In this document: positions 14,122-21,880 of the stretch, in pieces
Position numbering within the stretch: the stretch's first letter is position 1
Layout of the letters: each line of letters begins with the position of its first letter
Source: Hydrogenophilales bacterium RIFOXYD1_FULL_62_11
GTDB taxonomy: Bacteria; Pseudomonadota; Gammaproteobacteria; Burkholderiales; Thiobacillaceae
Assembly: GCA_001802655.1 (NCBI GenBank)
Contig: MGZO01000116.1
Span: 1 to 23,122, forward strand
Length of the DNA stretch: 23,122 nt
Reading direction: 5' to 3'
Notes under the pieces: generated by a model
Told to the model about the DNA's origin: nothing
What the model saw: the letters and a program-made list of their open reading frames with translations, nothing else
Databases searched by the model: none
Program-made: the position numbers and the translations under genes

Positions 14122-14704
14122 GCTGCTTTAACTTGTTGACCAGATCGCGCAGCGCCTGGCCGCGATGGCTGATGGCGTTCTTGGTGTCTTCGTCGAACTC
14201 GGCGCCGGTTTTGCCATATTGCGGAACGAGGAAATACGGGTCGTAACCAAAGCCATTTTCGCCACGCGGCGTGTCGATGATTTCGCCATGCCAGCGGCCT
14301 TCCGAAATGATCGGCTCCGGATCGTCGGGGTGGCGCACGTAGACCATGACGCAGGTGTAGTGCGCGCGACGATTGGTCTCGTTGGCCAGCGCGGCGATCA
14401 GTTTCTCATTGTTGCGCTGGTCGGACTTGGGCTCGCCGGCATAGCGCGCGGAATAGACGCCGGGCGCGCCACCGAGCGCTTCGACGCAGATACCGGAGTC
14501 GTCCGCCAGCGCGGGCAAACCGCTGTGCGCGCTGGCGTGGCGCGCCTTGGCCAGGCAATTCTCGACGAAGGTGACGTGCGGCTCGGGGCAATCGGGCACG
14601 TCGAATTCGGATTGCGGCACCGCCTGGATATCCAGCGGTGCGAGGATGCGGGCGATTTCGCGCAGCTTGCCGGCGTTGCCGGAGGCGATGACGAGCTTGC
14701 TCAT
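14114..14704 (-). CDS. rdgB: dITP/XTP pyrophosphatase (RdgB/HAM1)
   Basis: The 196-residue enzyme hydrolyses non-canonical purine triphosphates such as dITP and XTP and keeps them out of DNA and RNA. It opens MSKLVIASGNAGKLREI, with the substrate-binding SGNxGK at residues 8-13. It continues with FVENCLAKARHAS, the catalytic ADDSGICVEALGG loop, GVYSARYAG, and GFGYDPYF and SHRGQAL near the end. The ATG at 14704 overlaps the rph stop (ATGA), so translation is coupled. The frame stays open upstream of this ATG into rph, but only this start gives the family length. Confidence 0.96.
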   Translation of the reverse strand: MSKLVIASGNAGKLREIARILAPLDIQAVPQSEFDVPDCPEPHVTFVENCLAKARHASAHSGLPALADDSGICVEALGGAPGVYSARYAGEPKSDQRNNEKLIAALANETNRRAHYTCVMVYVRHPDDPEPIISEGRWHGEIIDTPRGENGFGYDPYFLVPQYGKTGAEFDEDTKNAISHRGQALRDLVNKLKQLG

Positions 14705-15429
14705 GCGTACAGCGCCGCAAGCTGGGCGGCGGTAATTTCCGTGATGCCCGCGCTGGCCAGGTCGATCAGCGCGTCCATGACGGCGCGCGAAAACGGCACG
14801 CCTTCGGCGGTGCCCTGCACTTCGACGATGCCGCCGCTGCCGGTGATCACCACGTTCATGTCGGTGTCGCAGCCGAAGTCTTCCACATAATCGAGATCCA
14901 GCACCGCTGCACCCTGATAGAGGCCGACCGAAACCGCGGCAATGCTGTCGTTCAACGGGGATTCGGTTAGTTTGCCGTCGCGCAGCAGACCGGCGACGGC
15001 ATCGGCAACGGCCACGTAGGCGCCACAGATGCTCGCGCAGCGGGTGCCGCCGTCCGCCTGCAATACATCGCAGTCGATGTGCAAGGTGCGTTCGCCGAGC
15101 TTTTTCAGGTCGACCACGGCGCGCAGGCTGCGTCCGATCAGGCGCTGGATTTCCTGGGTGCGCCCGGACTGCTTGCCGCGCGCGGCTTCGCGGTCGCTGC
15201 GGGTGTGGGTGGAGCGCGGCAACATGCCGTATTCGGCGGTCACCCAGCCCTCGCCGCTGCCTTTTTTGTGCGGCGGAATTTTCTCCAGCACGCTGGCGGT
15301 GCACAGCACGCGGGTGTCGCCCATGGCGACCAGCACCGAGCCTTCGGCATGTTTGGTGTAACCACGGGTGAAAGATAGGGCGCGCAGCGCATCGGGCGCG
15401 CGGCCACTGGGGCGGGAGAAAGCAGTCAT
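14701..15429 (-). CDS. rph: Ribonuclease PH
   Basis: The 242-residue phosphorolytic 3'-5' exoribonuclease trims tRNA precursors. Motifs are RPSGRAPDALR, GDTRVLCTASV, GEGWVTAEYGMLPRST, the phosphate-site region REAARGKQSGRTQEIQRLIG, the DCDVLQADGGTR stretch, and ALLDLDYVEDFGCDTDMNVV-type core residues near the end. I chose the ATG at 15429; a TTG four codons earlier is also open. No Shine-Dalgarno sequence is visible, and an intrinsic terminator-like hairpin ends about ten bases before the ATG. It is first gene of rph-rdgB-hemW. Confidence 0.95.
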   Translation of the reverse strand: MTAFSRPSGRAPDALRALSFTRGYTKHAEGSVLVAMGDTRVLCTASVLEKIPPHKKGSGEGWVTAEYGMLPRSTHTRSDREAARGKQSGRTQEIQRLIGRSLRAVVDLKKLGERTLHIDCDVLQADGGTRCASICGAYVAVADAVAGLLRDGKLTESPLNDSIAAVSVGLYQGAAVLDLDYVEDFGCDTDMNVVITGSGGIVEVQGTAEGVPFSRAVMDALIDLASAGITEITAAQLAALYA

Positions 15430-15439
15430 GGCAGCGGAC

Positions 15440-15468
15440 AAAAAAGGAAAGCGCGATTTTACCGCGCT
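15440..15468 (-). terminator. Intrinsic terminator between the PP2C gene and rph
   Basis: On the minus strand AGCGCG (15468-15463), a seven-base loop GTAAAAT and CGCGCT (15455-15450) form a six-bp stem, followed by TTCCTTTTTT. It sits 36-64 bases after the PP2C phosphatase stop and would end the kinase-phosphatase transcript. The loop contains TAAAAT, which could double as a -10 box, and the T-run ends about ten bases before the rph ATG, so the site may also affect rph expression. Confidence 0.65.
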
Positions 15469-15503
15469 GCAGGTGTCCCGCTCACGCGGCGCGTGTGCCT
15501 TGC

Positions 15504-16412
15504 CTATTTAACCGAAATTTTCTGGATCGCCTGCTGGATTTCAGCGATGGCGCGCTCGATCTCGTCGTCCGACACCGCAGCGGAACCGGCGATCGGGCGA
15601 TGCGCATTGATCTGGGTGGTGATGCCACCGTCTGGCAGCGCCAGGGTCGAAATGGAGTCTTTGCTTGGCATGCGCGCCTCGCCCCAGGTCATGGCAATCA
15701 GGCTGAGATTGTCGCCGTGCTCGCCGCCCCGGAATTCGGCGTGATCCATCAGATGGCGCACCGCGTCGTCCAGCGTATACGCATGCAGCAACGCAGCGAG
15801 TTCCTGGGCATTGATCATGCCCCAGATGCCATCGGTGCAGAGCAGCATGGTGTCGCCATCCGTCAGCGGGAGCGGTGCATTGCATTCCACCTGCGGGATG
15901 GCATAGCCGCCGAGGCAATTGGACACTTTGTTGCGCTCGGGGTGGTTGCCCGCTTCCTCTTCGCTGATGATGCCATCGCGCACCAGTTGCGCCACGGCGG
16001 TGTGGTCTTCGGTACGCGCGATCAGGCAGCCGTCGCTGAACAGATACAGGCGGGAATCGCCCACATGCGCCCAGTACGCCGTGCTGTCCTGCACCACCGA
16101 AGCCACCAGAGTGGTGTGCGGGATTTCGAGCAAGTCCTGGGCAATGGCGTAATCGTTGATCGCACTGTGGGCAAGCGCCGTTGCATCAGCCAGAAAAGCC
16201 ATCGGGTCGTCCAGCCGCGGCTTGGCCATTTTCTGGAACAGGTCGGTCAGGGTCTGCACCGCGATCTGCGCGGCGATTTCGCCGTACATGTGACCGCCCA
16301 TGCCATCCGCCACCACCATCAACAAGGCATCGCGACTGTAGGAATAGGCGACCCGATCCTGGTTGTTTTTGCGGCCCCCCTGACGTGACGCCTGGTAAAT
16401 GGTGAATTTCAT
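15504..16412 (-). CDS. PP2C-family serine/threonine protein phosphatase
   Basis: The 302-residue soluble protein has the metal-binding motifs of PP2C/PPM phosphatases: GGRKNNQDR with D19, VADGMGGH with D36 and G37, HVGDSRLY at 116-123, LLCTDGIWG with D194, and GDNLS at 233-237. After about residue 245 a tail of some 55 residues, rich in Ser, Asp and Glu, ends in an amphipathic helix and is outside the catalytic fold. It begins ten bases after the stop of a Ser/Thr kinase gene, so the two form a kinase-phosphatase pair and probably act on shared targets. The targets are unknown. No membrane segment is seen. Confidence 0.93.
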   Translation of the reverse strand: MKFTIYQASRQGGRKNNQDRVAYSYSRDALLMVVADGMGGHMYGEIAAQIAVQTLTDLFQKMAKPRLDDPMAFLADATALAHSAINDYAIAQDLLEIPHTTLVASVVQDSTAYWAHVGDSRLYLFSDGCLIARTEDHTAVAQLVRDGIISEEEAGNHPERNKVSNCLGGYAIPQVECNAPLPLTDGDTMLLCTDGIWGMINAQELAALLHAYTLDDAVRHLMDHAEFRGGEHGDNLSLIAMTWGEARMPSKDSISTLALPDGGITTQINAHRPIAGSAAVSDDEIERAIAEIQQAIQKISVK

Positions 16413-16422
16413 CGCGATAGCT

Positions 16423-17367
16423 TTAGAACAGATCTTTGGTCAGTGAATGCTTGATGCTACTCAAAAACGAGGGTCTTGGCAGCGTCATCGAGCTGCTATC
16501 CATCAATACCTTTTGCAAGCTAAACACACTTTGCGGGCGTTCCATATAGTTGAGCTTGAGGCAGTTGTCGATGGTTTCCAGCAACTGCGCAGAGTAGGTA
16601 CCGCGCCAGTTCACCTGTGCCGGCACCATTTTATCGTTGAGCAGGCGCGCATCGGCTGCCTGCGGGGGGTAACCCGCCAGACAGGCATACAAACTCGCCC
16701 CCACACTGTAAATATCACTCCAGGGGCCAAGCCGTTCACGGTTGTGATACTGCTCGGGCGCGGCAAAACCCGGGGTATACATGGGCTGCAGCTTGCTTTC
16801 TTCCTGGGTCAGCGTTTGCCGCGCCGCTCCAAAGTCGATCAGCACCGGAGAACCGTCCAGACGGATATAGATGTTGGACGGCTTGATGTCGAGATGCAGC
16901 AGTTTGTGCGTATGCACTTCGCGCAGGCCGTTCAGCAGCTGCGCAAACACCCGGCGGATGAAGCTTTCGCGGATACTGCCGCGGTTGGCCTGGATATGCT
17001 GCTGCAGGGTCTTGCCCCGCTCGAAGCGCATCACCATGTACACCGTGTCATTGGCGCGGAAAAAGTTGACCACGCGGATGACGTTGGGGTGATTGATGCA
17101 GGCGAGCGCCCGGCCTTCTTCAAAAAAGCACTTCATGCCGTGCCGGAAAATATTGTTGTTTTCGGTCGAGTTGGCCTGCACGACGACCGAGCCTTCGGTA
17201 CGCAGCACCAGCGCGCCCGGCAGGTATTCCTTGATGGCCACCGGCAGATTGGCATCATCGCGCGCCAGATACACCAAACTGAAGCCACCGCCGCCAATTT
17301 TGCGGACAATGGTGTATTCGTTCAGCCGGTATCCGTTTGGAAGTGCCTGGTTGGGTTGAGTCGCCAT
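16423..17367 (-). CDS. Hanks-type serine/threonine protein kinase (non-RD)
   Basis: The 314-residue protein is almost all kinase domain. Seen are the glycine loop GGGGFSLVY at 25-33, ATP-binding K46 in VAIKEYLP, a likely helix-C glutamate at E84, HLDIKPSN at 158-165 with catalytic D160, DFG at 178-180 and APEQY at 203-207. The residue before the catalytic Asp is Leu and not Arg, so it is of the non-RD class and may not need activation-loop phosphorylation. There is no transmembrane segment or PASTA repeat; the C-terminal 50 residues are Ser-rich. The ATG at 17367 gives a natural start (MATQPNQ), although its ribosome site is weak. It is followed by the PP2C gene and is divergent from yicC. 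Confidence 0.93.
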   Translation of the reverse strand: MATQPNQALPNGYRLNEYTIVRKIGGGGFSLVYLARDDANLPVAIKEYLPGALVLRTEGSVVVQANSTENNNIFRHGMKCFFEEGRALACINHPNVIRVVNFFRANDTVYMVMRFERGKTLQQHIQANRGSIRESFIRRVFAQLLNGLREVHTHKLLHLDIKPSNIYIRLDGSPVLIDFGAARQTLTQEESKLQPMYTPGFAAPEQYHNRERLGPWSDIYSVGASLYACLAGYPPQAADARLLNDKMVPAQVNWRGTYSAQLLETIDNCLKLNYMERPQSVFSLQKVLMDSSSMTLPRPSFLSSIKHSLTKDLF

Positions 17368-17405
17368 AATCGAACGTCTATTATCTTTTTGCAGTTTACC
17401 GGCCA

Positions 17406-17445
17406 CGCCAGCCATCAAATACACCCTGGCTATGCGCCAGCCATC
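17406..17445. repeat. Pair of 11-bp direct repeats between the kinase and yicC genes
   Basis: CGCCAGCCATC occurs at 17406-17416 and again at 17435-17445, 29 bases apart, in the 104-base divergent region. It could be a pair of operator half-sites or chance. A short hairpin CTGGC/GCCAG (17426-17440) overlaps the second copy and is followed by six Ts, so part of the likeness comes from that. Confidence 0.35.
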
Positions 17446-17471
17446 TTTTTTAACTCACGCACACCTTGAAT

Positions 17472-18338
17472 ATGACCAGCAGCATGACCGGGTTCGCCGC
17501 CCACAGCATCAACCTTGAGCATGCCAACGTCAATTTTGACTTGCGTAGCGTCAACCAGCGTTATCTCGAACTGCATTTCCGCCTCGCCGACGAAGTGCGC
17601 ATCCTGGAACCGCAGTTGCGCGAACTTATCCAGCAGCGGCTTACGCGGGGCAAGGTGGAATGTCGCGTCAGCCTCAACCCGAATGCCGTCGCCACGCCCG
17701 ATAACGGCTTGAATCCGACGATTCTTGAGCGTTTGGCGCGCTGGCAAGCCGAAGTGCAGCAACGGCTGCCGGACAGCGCGTCCCTGAGCGTCAACGACAT
17801 CCTGCGCTGGCCGGGCGCAATGCCGGCGGTCATGCAATCGCAAGATACGCTGAACGAAGCCGTGCTGGCCGGGGTGCGCGCCACGCTGGACGAGATGGAG
17901 GAAAGTCGCCAGCGTGAGGGTGCCAAGCTCGAACAGCACATTCTCGACCGCCTTGCCGCCGCCGAAGCCCAGGTGGAAACCCTGCGCCCCTTGCTGCCGA
18001 CCCTGATCGCCGCCCAGGGCGACAAACTGACCGAACGCCTGCATGCAGCACTCGGCGAGGCCGGGCATGAACGCCTGGCACAGGAAATCGTGCTGGCGGC
18101 GCAAAAAGCCGACATCGACGAGGAGCTTTCCCGCCTGTCCACCCATTTTGCGGAAGTTCGCCGGGTGTTGACTCAATCCGGCGCGGTCGGCAAACGGCTC
18201 GATTTTCTGATGCAGGAATTGCATCGAGAGGCCAATACGCTGGGCTCAAAATCGGTGGCGGTGGAAACCTCGCGCGTATCGCTCGAACTCAAGGTACTGA
18301 TCGAACAAATGCGCGAACAAGTGCAAAATATCGAATAA
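17472..18338 (+). CDS. yicC: YicC/YloC-family endoribonuclease
   Basis: The 288-residue protein begins MTSSMTGFAAHSINLE, the typical YicC opening (SMTGF/SMTAY). It continues with FDLRSVNQRYLELHFRLADE, RGKVECRVSL and the C-terminal GKRLDFLMQELHREANTLGSKS followed by SLELKVLIEQMREQVQNIE, all conserved in the family. E. coli YicC is reported as an RNase acting on small RNAs. The usual neighbour gmk follows 26 bases later. The ATG at 17472 was chosen by homology; another in-frame ATG at 17484 is possible and neither has a good ribosome site. An upstream pair of 11-bp direct repeats lies in the divergent region with the kinase gene. Confidence 0.94.
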   Translation: MTSSMTGFAAHSINLEHANVNFDLRSVNQRYLELHFRLADEVRILEPQLRELIQQRLTRGKVECRVSLNPNAVATPDNGLNPTILERLARWQAEVQQRLPDSASLSVNDILRWPGAMPAVMQSQDTLNEAVLAGVRATLDEMEESRQREGAKLEQHILDRLAAAEAQVETLRPLLPTLIAAQGDKLTERLHAALGEAGHERLAQEIVLAAQKADIDEELSRLSTHFAEVRRVLTQSGAVGKRLDFLMQELHREANTLGSKSVAVETSRVSLELKVLIEQMREQVQNIE

Positions 18339-18364
18339 GCAGAACAAGAGAACCTGGAACAACC

Positions 18365-18994
18365 ATGACCCCATCTTCCTCATCCGGCGTGCTTTACGTC
18401 GTCAGCGCCCCGTCCGGCGCCGGCAAAACCAGCCTGGTCAAAGCCTTGCTCAAAGTCGACCCGGCCATTCGCTTGTCGGTCTCCCACACCACCCGCGCGC
18501 CGCGTCCCGGCGAAACCAACGGACGCGATTACCATTTCGTCAGCCGCGAACAGTTCCAGATCATGCTGGCTGAAGGCGAATTTCTGGAACACGCCGAGGT
18601 GTATGGCAATTTTTACGGCACCGCAAAAGGCAGCATCACCCACGATCTCAACGCAGGCCATGATGTGCTGCTGGAAATCGACTGGCAGGGCGCCGGCCAG
18701 ATCAAGCAGCATTTCCCGCACTCCGCGTCGATTTACATTCTGCCGCCCTCGTTCAACGCGTTGCGCACACGGCTGGCCGGACGCGGGCAGGACAGCGACG
18801 AAGTCATCGAGCGCCGCCTGGCGGCCGCTGCTCACGATGTCGCTCACGCCGATGCGTTCGACTATATAATCATCAACGATGATTTCGAGCATGCCTCACT
18901 GGATCTGCTCGCCATCACCCGCAGCATTCGCCTCGAAACCGCGCGCCAATTGGTTCGGCACACCGCCCTTTTCGAGGAGTTCCGGCGTATCTGA
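18365..18994 (+). CDS. gmk: Guanylate kinase
   Basis: The 209-residue enzyme phosphorylates GMP to GDP. The P-loop APSGAGKT is at residues 15-22, followed by SVSHTTRAPRPGETNGRDYHF, which contains the GMP-binding SHTTR segment. EFLEHAEVYGNFYGT, LLEIDWQGAGQI and the lid RLAGRGQDSDEVIERRL come next. GGA precedes the ATG with a spacing of about seven bases. Length and all key residues are normal. It lies in yicC-gmk-rpoZ-spoT, linking guanine nucleotide supply with ppGpp metabolism, as in E. coli. Confidence 0.97.
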   Translation: MTPSSSSGVLYVVSAPSGAGKTSLVKALLKVDPAIRLSVSHTTRAPRPGETNGRDYHFVSREQFQIMLAEGEFLEHAEVYGNFYGTAKGSITHDLNAGHDVLLEIDWQGAGQIKQHFPHSASIYILPPSFNALRTRLAGRGQDSDEVIERRLAAAAHDVAHADAFDYIIINDDFEHASLDLLAITRSIRLETARQLVRHTALFEEFRRI

Positions 18995-19079
18995 TTGATC
19001 TGGTTTCAATTTTTCGTATTGAATTGATTTGTACCCAACACCCATGGCGCACCCGCGCCACCTGAGCAGGAGTATCCCT

Positions 19080-19283
19080 ATGGCTCGTATTACCGTTGAC
19101 GATTGCATTCCCATGTTCCCCAACCGCTTCGAGCTGACGCTCGCCGCGACCTACCGTGCCCGCCAGCTGGTGCAAGGCTCACAAGCCATGGTCGAATCGA
19201 GCGACAAGGCCGTGGTCACCGCGCTGCGCGAAATTGCAGCAGGCAAAGTCGGTCCGGAAATTCTCAATCGAGGCCGTGCCTGA
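19080..19283 (+). CDS. rpoZ: RNA polymerase omega subunit
   Basis: The 67-residue protein opens MARITVDDCIPMFPNRFEL and has the conserved LAATYRARQL and SSDKAVVTALREIAAGKVG helices. Omega binds beta-prime, aids RNA polymerase assembly, and in proteobacteria forms part of a ppGpp site. AGGAG stands eight bases before the ATG at 19080, fixing the start. The protein is shorter than the 91-residue E. coli form, ending after the core helices, as in many betaproteobacteria. The 85-base gap after gmk is AT-rich and holds an inverted repeat TTCAAT/ATTGAA, so it may contain an internal promoter, but no firm hexamer pair is seen. Confidence 0.96.
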   Translation: MARITVDDCIPMFPNRFELTLAATYRARQLVQGSQAMVESSDKAVVTALREIAAGKVGPEILNRGRA

Positions 19284-21471
19284 GAATCAGCCCATTCCGC
19301 AACCGGCGCACCCGCACCGTGCGCCGACGTTGACTCACGAATTCGACTCGCTGCGCCCCAAGCTGGCGTATCTCACGCCGGACGAAATCAGCACCCTGGA
19401 AGTTGCCTACGAATTCAGCCGTAGCGCCCACGAAGGCCAGTTTCGCAAGAGCGGCGAGCCCTACATTTCCCATCCGCTGGCGGTCGCCGGCATCCTTGCA
19501 GAATGGCATCTGGACGCGCAGACCCTGGCTGCGGCCCTGTTGCACGACGTGGTGGAAGACACCCCCGCCACGGCTGGAGAGATCGAGGTGCGGTTTGGCA
19601 AGGCGGTCTCGTTGCTGGTCGACGGCGTATCGAAACTCGACAAACTGGCATTTGAGTCCGAACAGCAGGCGCAAGCGGAAAACTTCCGCAAAATGCTGCT
19701 GGCGATGGCGCAGGATGTGCGGGTCATCCTGGTCAAGCTGGCCGACCGCCTGCACAACATGCACACCATGGATTCGATGCCGGTTGAAAAACACCGCCGC
19801 ATTGCCACTGAAACGCTGGAGATTTACGCGCCGATCGCCAACCGGCTCGGGCTGCATGCGGTTTATCAGGAACTGGAAGACCTCGGCTTCCGCTACAGCC
19901 ACCCCAATCGTTACAAGGTTCTGGCCAATGCGGTGAAAGCCGCGCGCGGCAATCGCCGTGAACTGGTCGACAAGATCCGGATCGCACTGCAGGAAAAACT
20001 CGAGCAGTGCAAGATCGAAGCAACCATCAGCGGGCGCGAAAAACACCTCTACAGCATCTACAGCAAGATGCAGGAAAAGAGCCTGGCGTTTTCCGAAGTG
20101 TTCGACATCTACGGCTTTCGCGTGGTCGTCCGCGACCAGCCAACCTGTTATCTGGCGCTGGGCGCGCTGCATTCGCTGTACAAGCCGATTCCCGGCAAAT
20201 TCAAGGACTACATCGCGATCCCCAAGGCCAACGGCTACCAGTCGTTGCACTCCATCCTGTTCGGTCCCAACGGCACGCCGATCGAGGTGCAGATCCGTAC
20301 CACCGACATGAACCGGCTGGCCGAGTCGGGCGTTGCCTCGCACTGGATGTACAAATCGGCCGATACGGCGCTCTCCGAGGTGCAGACCCGCACCCATCGC
20401 TGGCTGCAATCGCTGCTCGACATCCAGGCCGATCACGGCGACTCGCCCGAGTTTCTGGAACACATCAAGGTCGACCTGTTCCCCGACGAGGTCTACGTAT
20501 TCACCCCCAAGGGCAAGATCATGGCCATGCCGCGCGGCGCAACGGCAGTGGATTTCGCGTTTGCGGTTCACTCCGATGTCGGTCGCCACTGCGTCGCGGT
20601 CAAAATCAATCACGAACTGATGCCCTTGCGCACCCAGTTGCGCAATGGCGACCACGTCGAAATCCTCACCGCATCCAACGCCAGTCCCAATGCAGCCTGG
20701 CTCAATTTCGTCGCCACCGGCAGAGCGCGCTCGCACATCCGCAATTTCCTGCGCAATACCCGCGTCGAGGAAGCCGCCTCGCTGGGCGAACGCCTGCTCA
20801 ACAACGCGCTGGCCGCGCTCAACCCTGAAGCGAGCTCACCCGACCCCGCCGTATGGGATCGCGTGGTGAAAGACTACGGCGTGCAAACCCGGCAAGAGCT
20901 GTTTACCGGAATCGGCCTGGGGCGCAAACTGCCGCTGGTCGTGGCGCATCAGCTGCTCCATGTGCAGGGTGAACAAACCGGCACGCCGGCCCACCCCCAC
21001 GCCATCAGCATTCGCGGCTCGGAAGGCATTGCAGTCGAACTGGCGCAGTGTTGCCACCCCATTCCCGGCGACCCCATCCTCGGTTTCATCCACAAGGAAC
21101 GCGGACTCATCATCCACACCCACGACTGCCCCTCGATCCGCACCTTCCGCGCCGATCCGGACAAATGGCTGGACGTGGAATGGGAAGCCGAACCCGGTCG
21201 CATGTTCGACGTACAGATCAAGGTCGTTGTCGGCAACCAGCGCGGCGTGCTGGCCAAGGTCGCCGCCGCCATCGCCGAGCATGGCTCCAACATCGGCAAT
21301 GTGGCGATGGAAGAAGAAGACGGCAGCCCTTACACCATCCTGTTCTTCACTGTGCAGGTCGAAAACCGCATGCACCTCGCGCGCGTGATGCGCGGCCTGC
21401 GCGTGCTGCCCGACGTGGTGCGGATTTTCCGCATCAAGGGCAAGAAGGATGGCCGCGCCGCCACCCAATAA
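19276..21471 (+). CDS. spoT: Bifunctional (p)ppGpp synthetase/hydrolase
   Basis: The 731-residue protein controls the stringent-response alarmone. An HD hydrolase domain (about 40-200) has HPLAVAGIL and LLHDVVEDT with H90/D91. A synthetase domain (about 230-370) has YGFRVVV, KFKDYIAIPKANGYQSLH and EVQIRT. The K/RxKD form of the synthetase loop is that of Rel/SpoT enzymes and not of RelA. A TGS domain (about 403-462), a zinc-finger-like CCHPIPGD near 592 and an ACT domain (about 650-725) complete it, and both catalytic sites look intact. No ATG fits. I chose GTG at 19276, overlapping rpoZ by eight bases, over a TTG at 19330. The frame is open further upstream through rpoZ. Confidence 0.95.
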   Translation: MPENQPIPQPAHPHRAPTLTHEFDSLRPKLAYLTPDEISTLEVAYEFSRSAHEGQFRKSGEPYISHPLAVAGILAEWHLDAQTLAAALLHDVVEDTPATAGEIEVRFGKAVSLLVDGVSKLDKLAFESEQQAQAENFRKMLLAMAQDVRVILVKLADRLHNMHTMDSMPVEKHRRIATETLEIYAPIANRLGLHAVYQELEDLGFRYSHPNRYKVLANAVKAARGNRRELVDKIRIALQEKLEQCKIEATISGREKHLYSIYSKMQEKSLAFSEVFDIYGFRVVVRDQPTCYLALGALHSLYKPIPGKFKDYIAIPKANGYQSLHSILFGPNGTPIEVQIRTTDMNRLAESGVASHWMYKSADTALSEVQTRTHRWLQSLLDIQADHGDSPEFLEHIKVDLFPDEVYVFTPKGKIMAMPRGATAVDFAFAVHSDVGRHCVAVKINHELMPLRTQLRNGDHVEILTASNASPNAAWLNFVATGRARSHIRNFLRNTRVEEAASLGERLLNNALAALNPEASSPDPAVWDRVVKDYGVQTRQELFTGIGLGRKLPLVVAHQLLHVQGEQTGTPAHPHAISIRGSEGIAVELAQCCHPIPGDPILGFIHKERGLIIHTHDCPSIRTFRADPDKWLDVEWEAEPGRMFDVQIKVVVGNQRGVLAKVAAAIAEHGSNIGNVAMEEEDGSPYTILFFTVQVENRMHLARVMRGLRVLPDVVRIFRIKGKKDGRAATQ

Positions 21472-21492
21472 TCCCACTCTCCGGAATCCAGC

Positions 21493-21873
21493 ATGAACAA
21501 AAGCATCATCCAGACCGCCGACGCGCCTGCCGCCATCGGCACCTATTCGCAGGCAGTTCGCGTCGATCAGACAGTCTACCTGTCCGGTCAGATCGGGCTC
21601 GACCCCGCTTCCATGCAAATGGTGGAGGGCATCGATGCGCAGATTCATCAGGTCTTCAAGAATCTGGCGGCCGTGGCAACCGCAGCCGGCGGCTCGCTAG
21701 CCGACGTGGTGAAGCTGAACGTGTTCTTGATCGATCTCGCGCACTTCCCCAGGGTCAACGAAATCATGCCGCAGTATTTTGTCGCGCCTTACCCCGCGCG
21801 TGCAGCCGTCGGCGTCGCAGCCCTGCCCCGCGCAGCGCTGGTCGAGGCCGATGCGGTGATGGTCACCGGATAA
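21493..21873 (+). CDS. ridA: RidA-family enamine/imine deaminase
   Basis: The 126-residue protein matches YjgF/RidA: PAAIGTYSQAV, VYLSGQIGLDP, NLAAVATAAGGSLADVVKLNVFL, and the active-site region YPARAAVGVAALPR with R103, followed by VEADAV with the glutamate that positions water. RidA trimers hydrolyse reactive 2-aminoacrylate and related enamines made by PLP enzymes such as threonine dehydratase. It begins 21 bases after spoT with CGGA upstream and ends seven bases before recG, so it belongs to the operon. In E. coli this position holds trmH; ridA here is common in betaproteobacteria. Confidence 0.95.
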   Translation: MNKSIIQTADAPAAIGTYSQAVRVDQTVYLSGQIGLDPASMQMVEGIDAQIHQVFKNLAAVATAAGGSLADVVKLNVFLIDLAHFPRVNEIMPQYFVAPYPARAAVGVAALPRAALVEADAVMVTG

Positions 21874-21880
21874 AGCCTGC

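Noticed and set aside
14705..15304. Upstream extension of the rdgB frame by about 200 residues
   Set aside because: It is the shifted-frame shadow of rph. RdgB has its normal start MSKLVIASGN at 14704, overlapping the rph stop.
17426..17451. Hairpin with T-run upstream of yicC as a terminator or attenuator
   Set aside because: The stem is only five base pairs and no gene or leader peptide on the plus strand leads into it.
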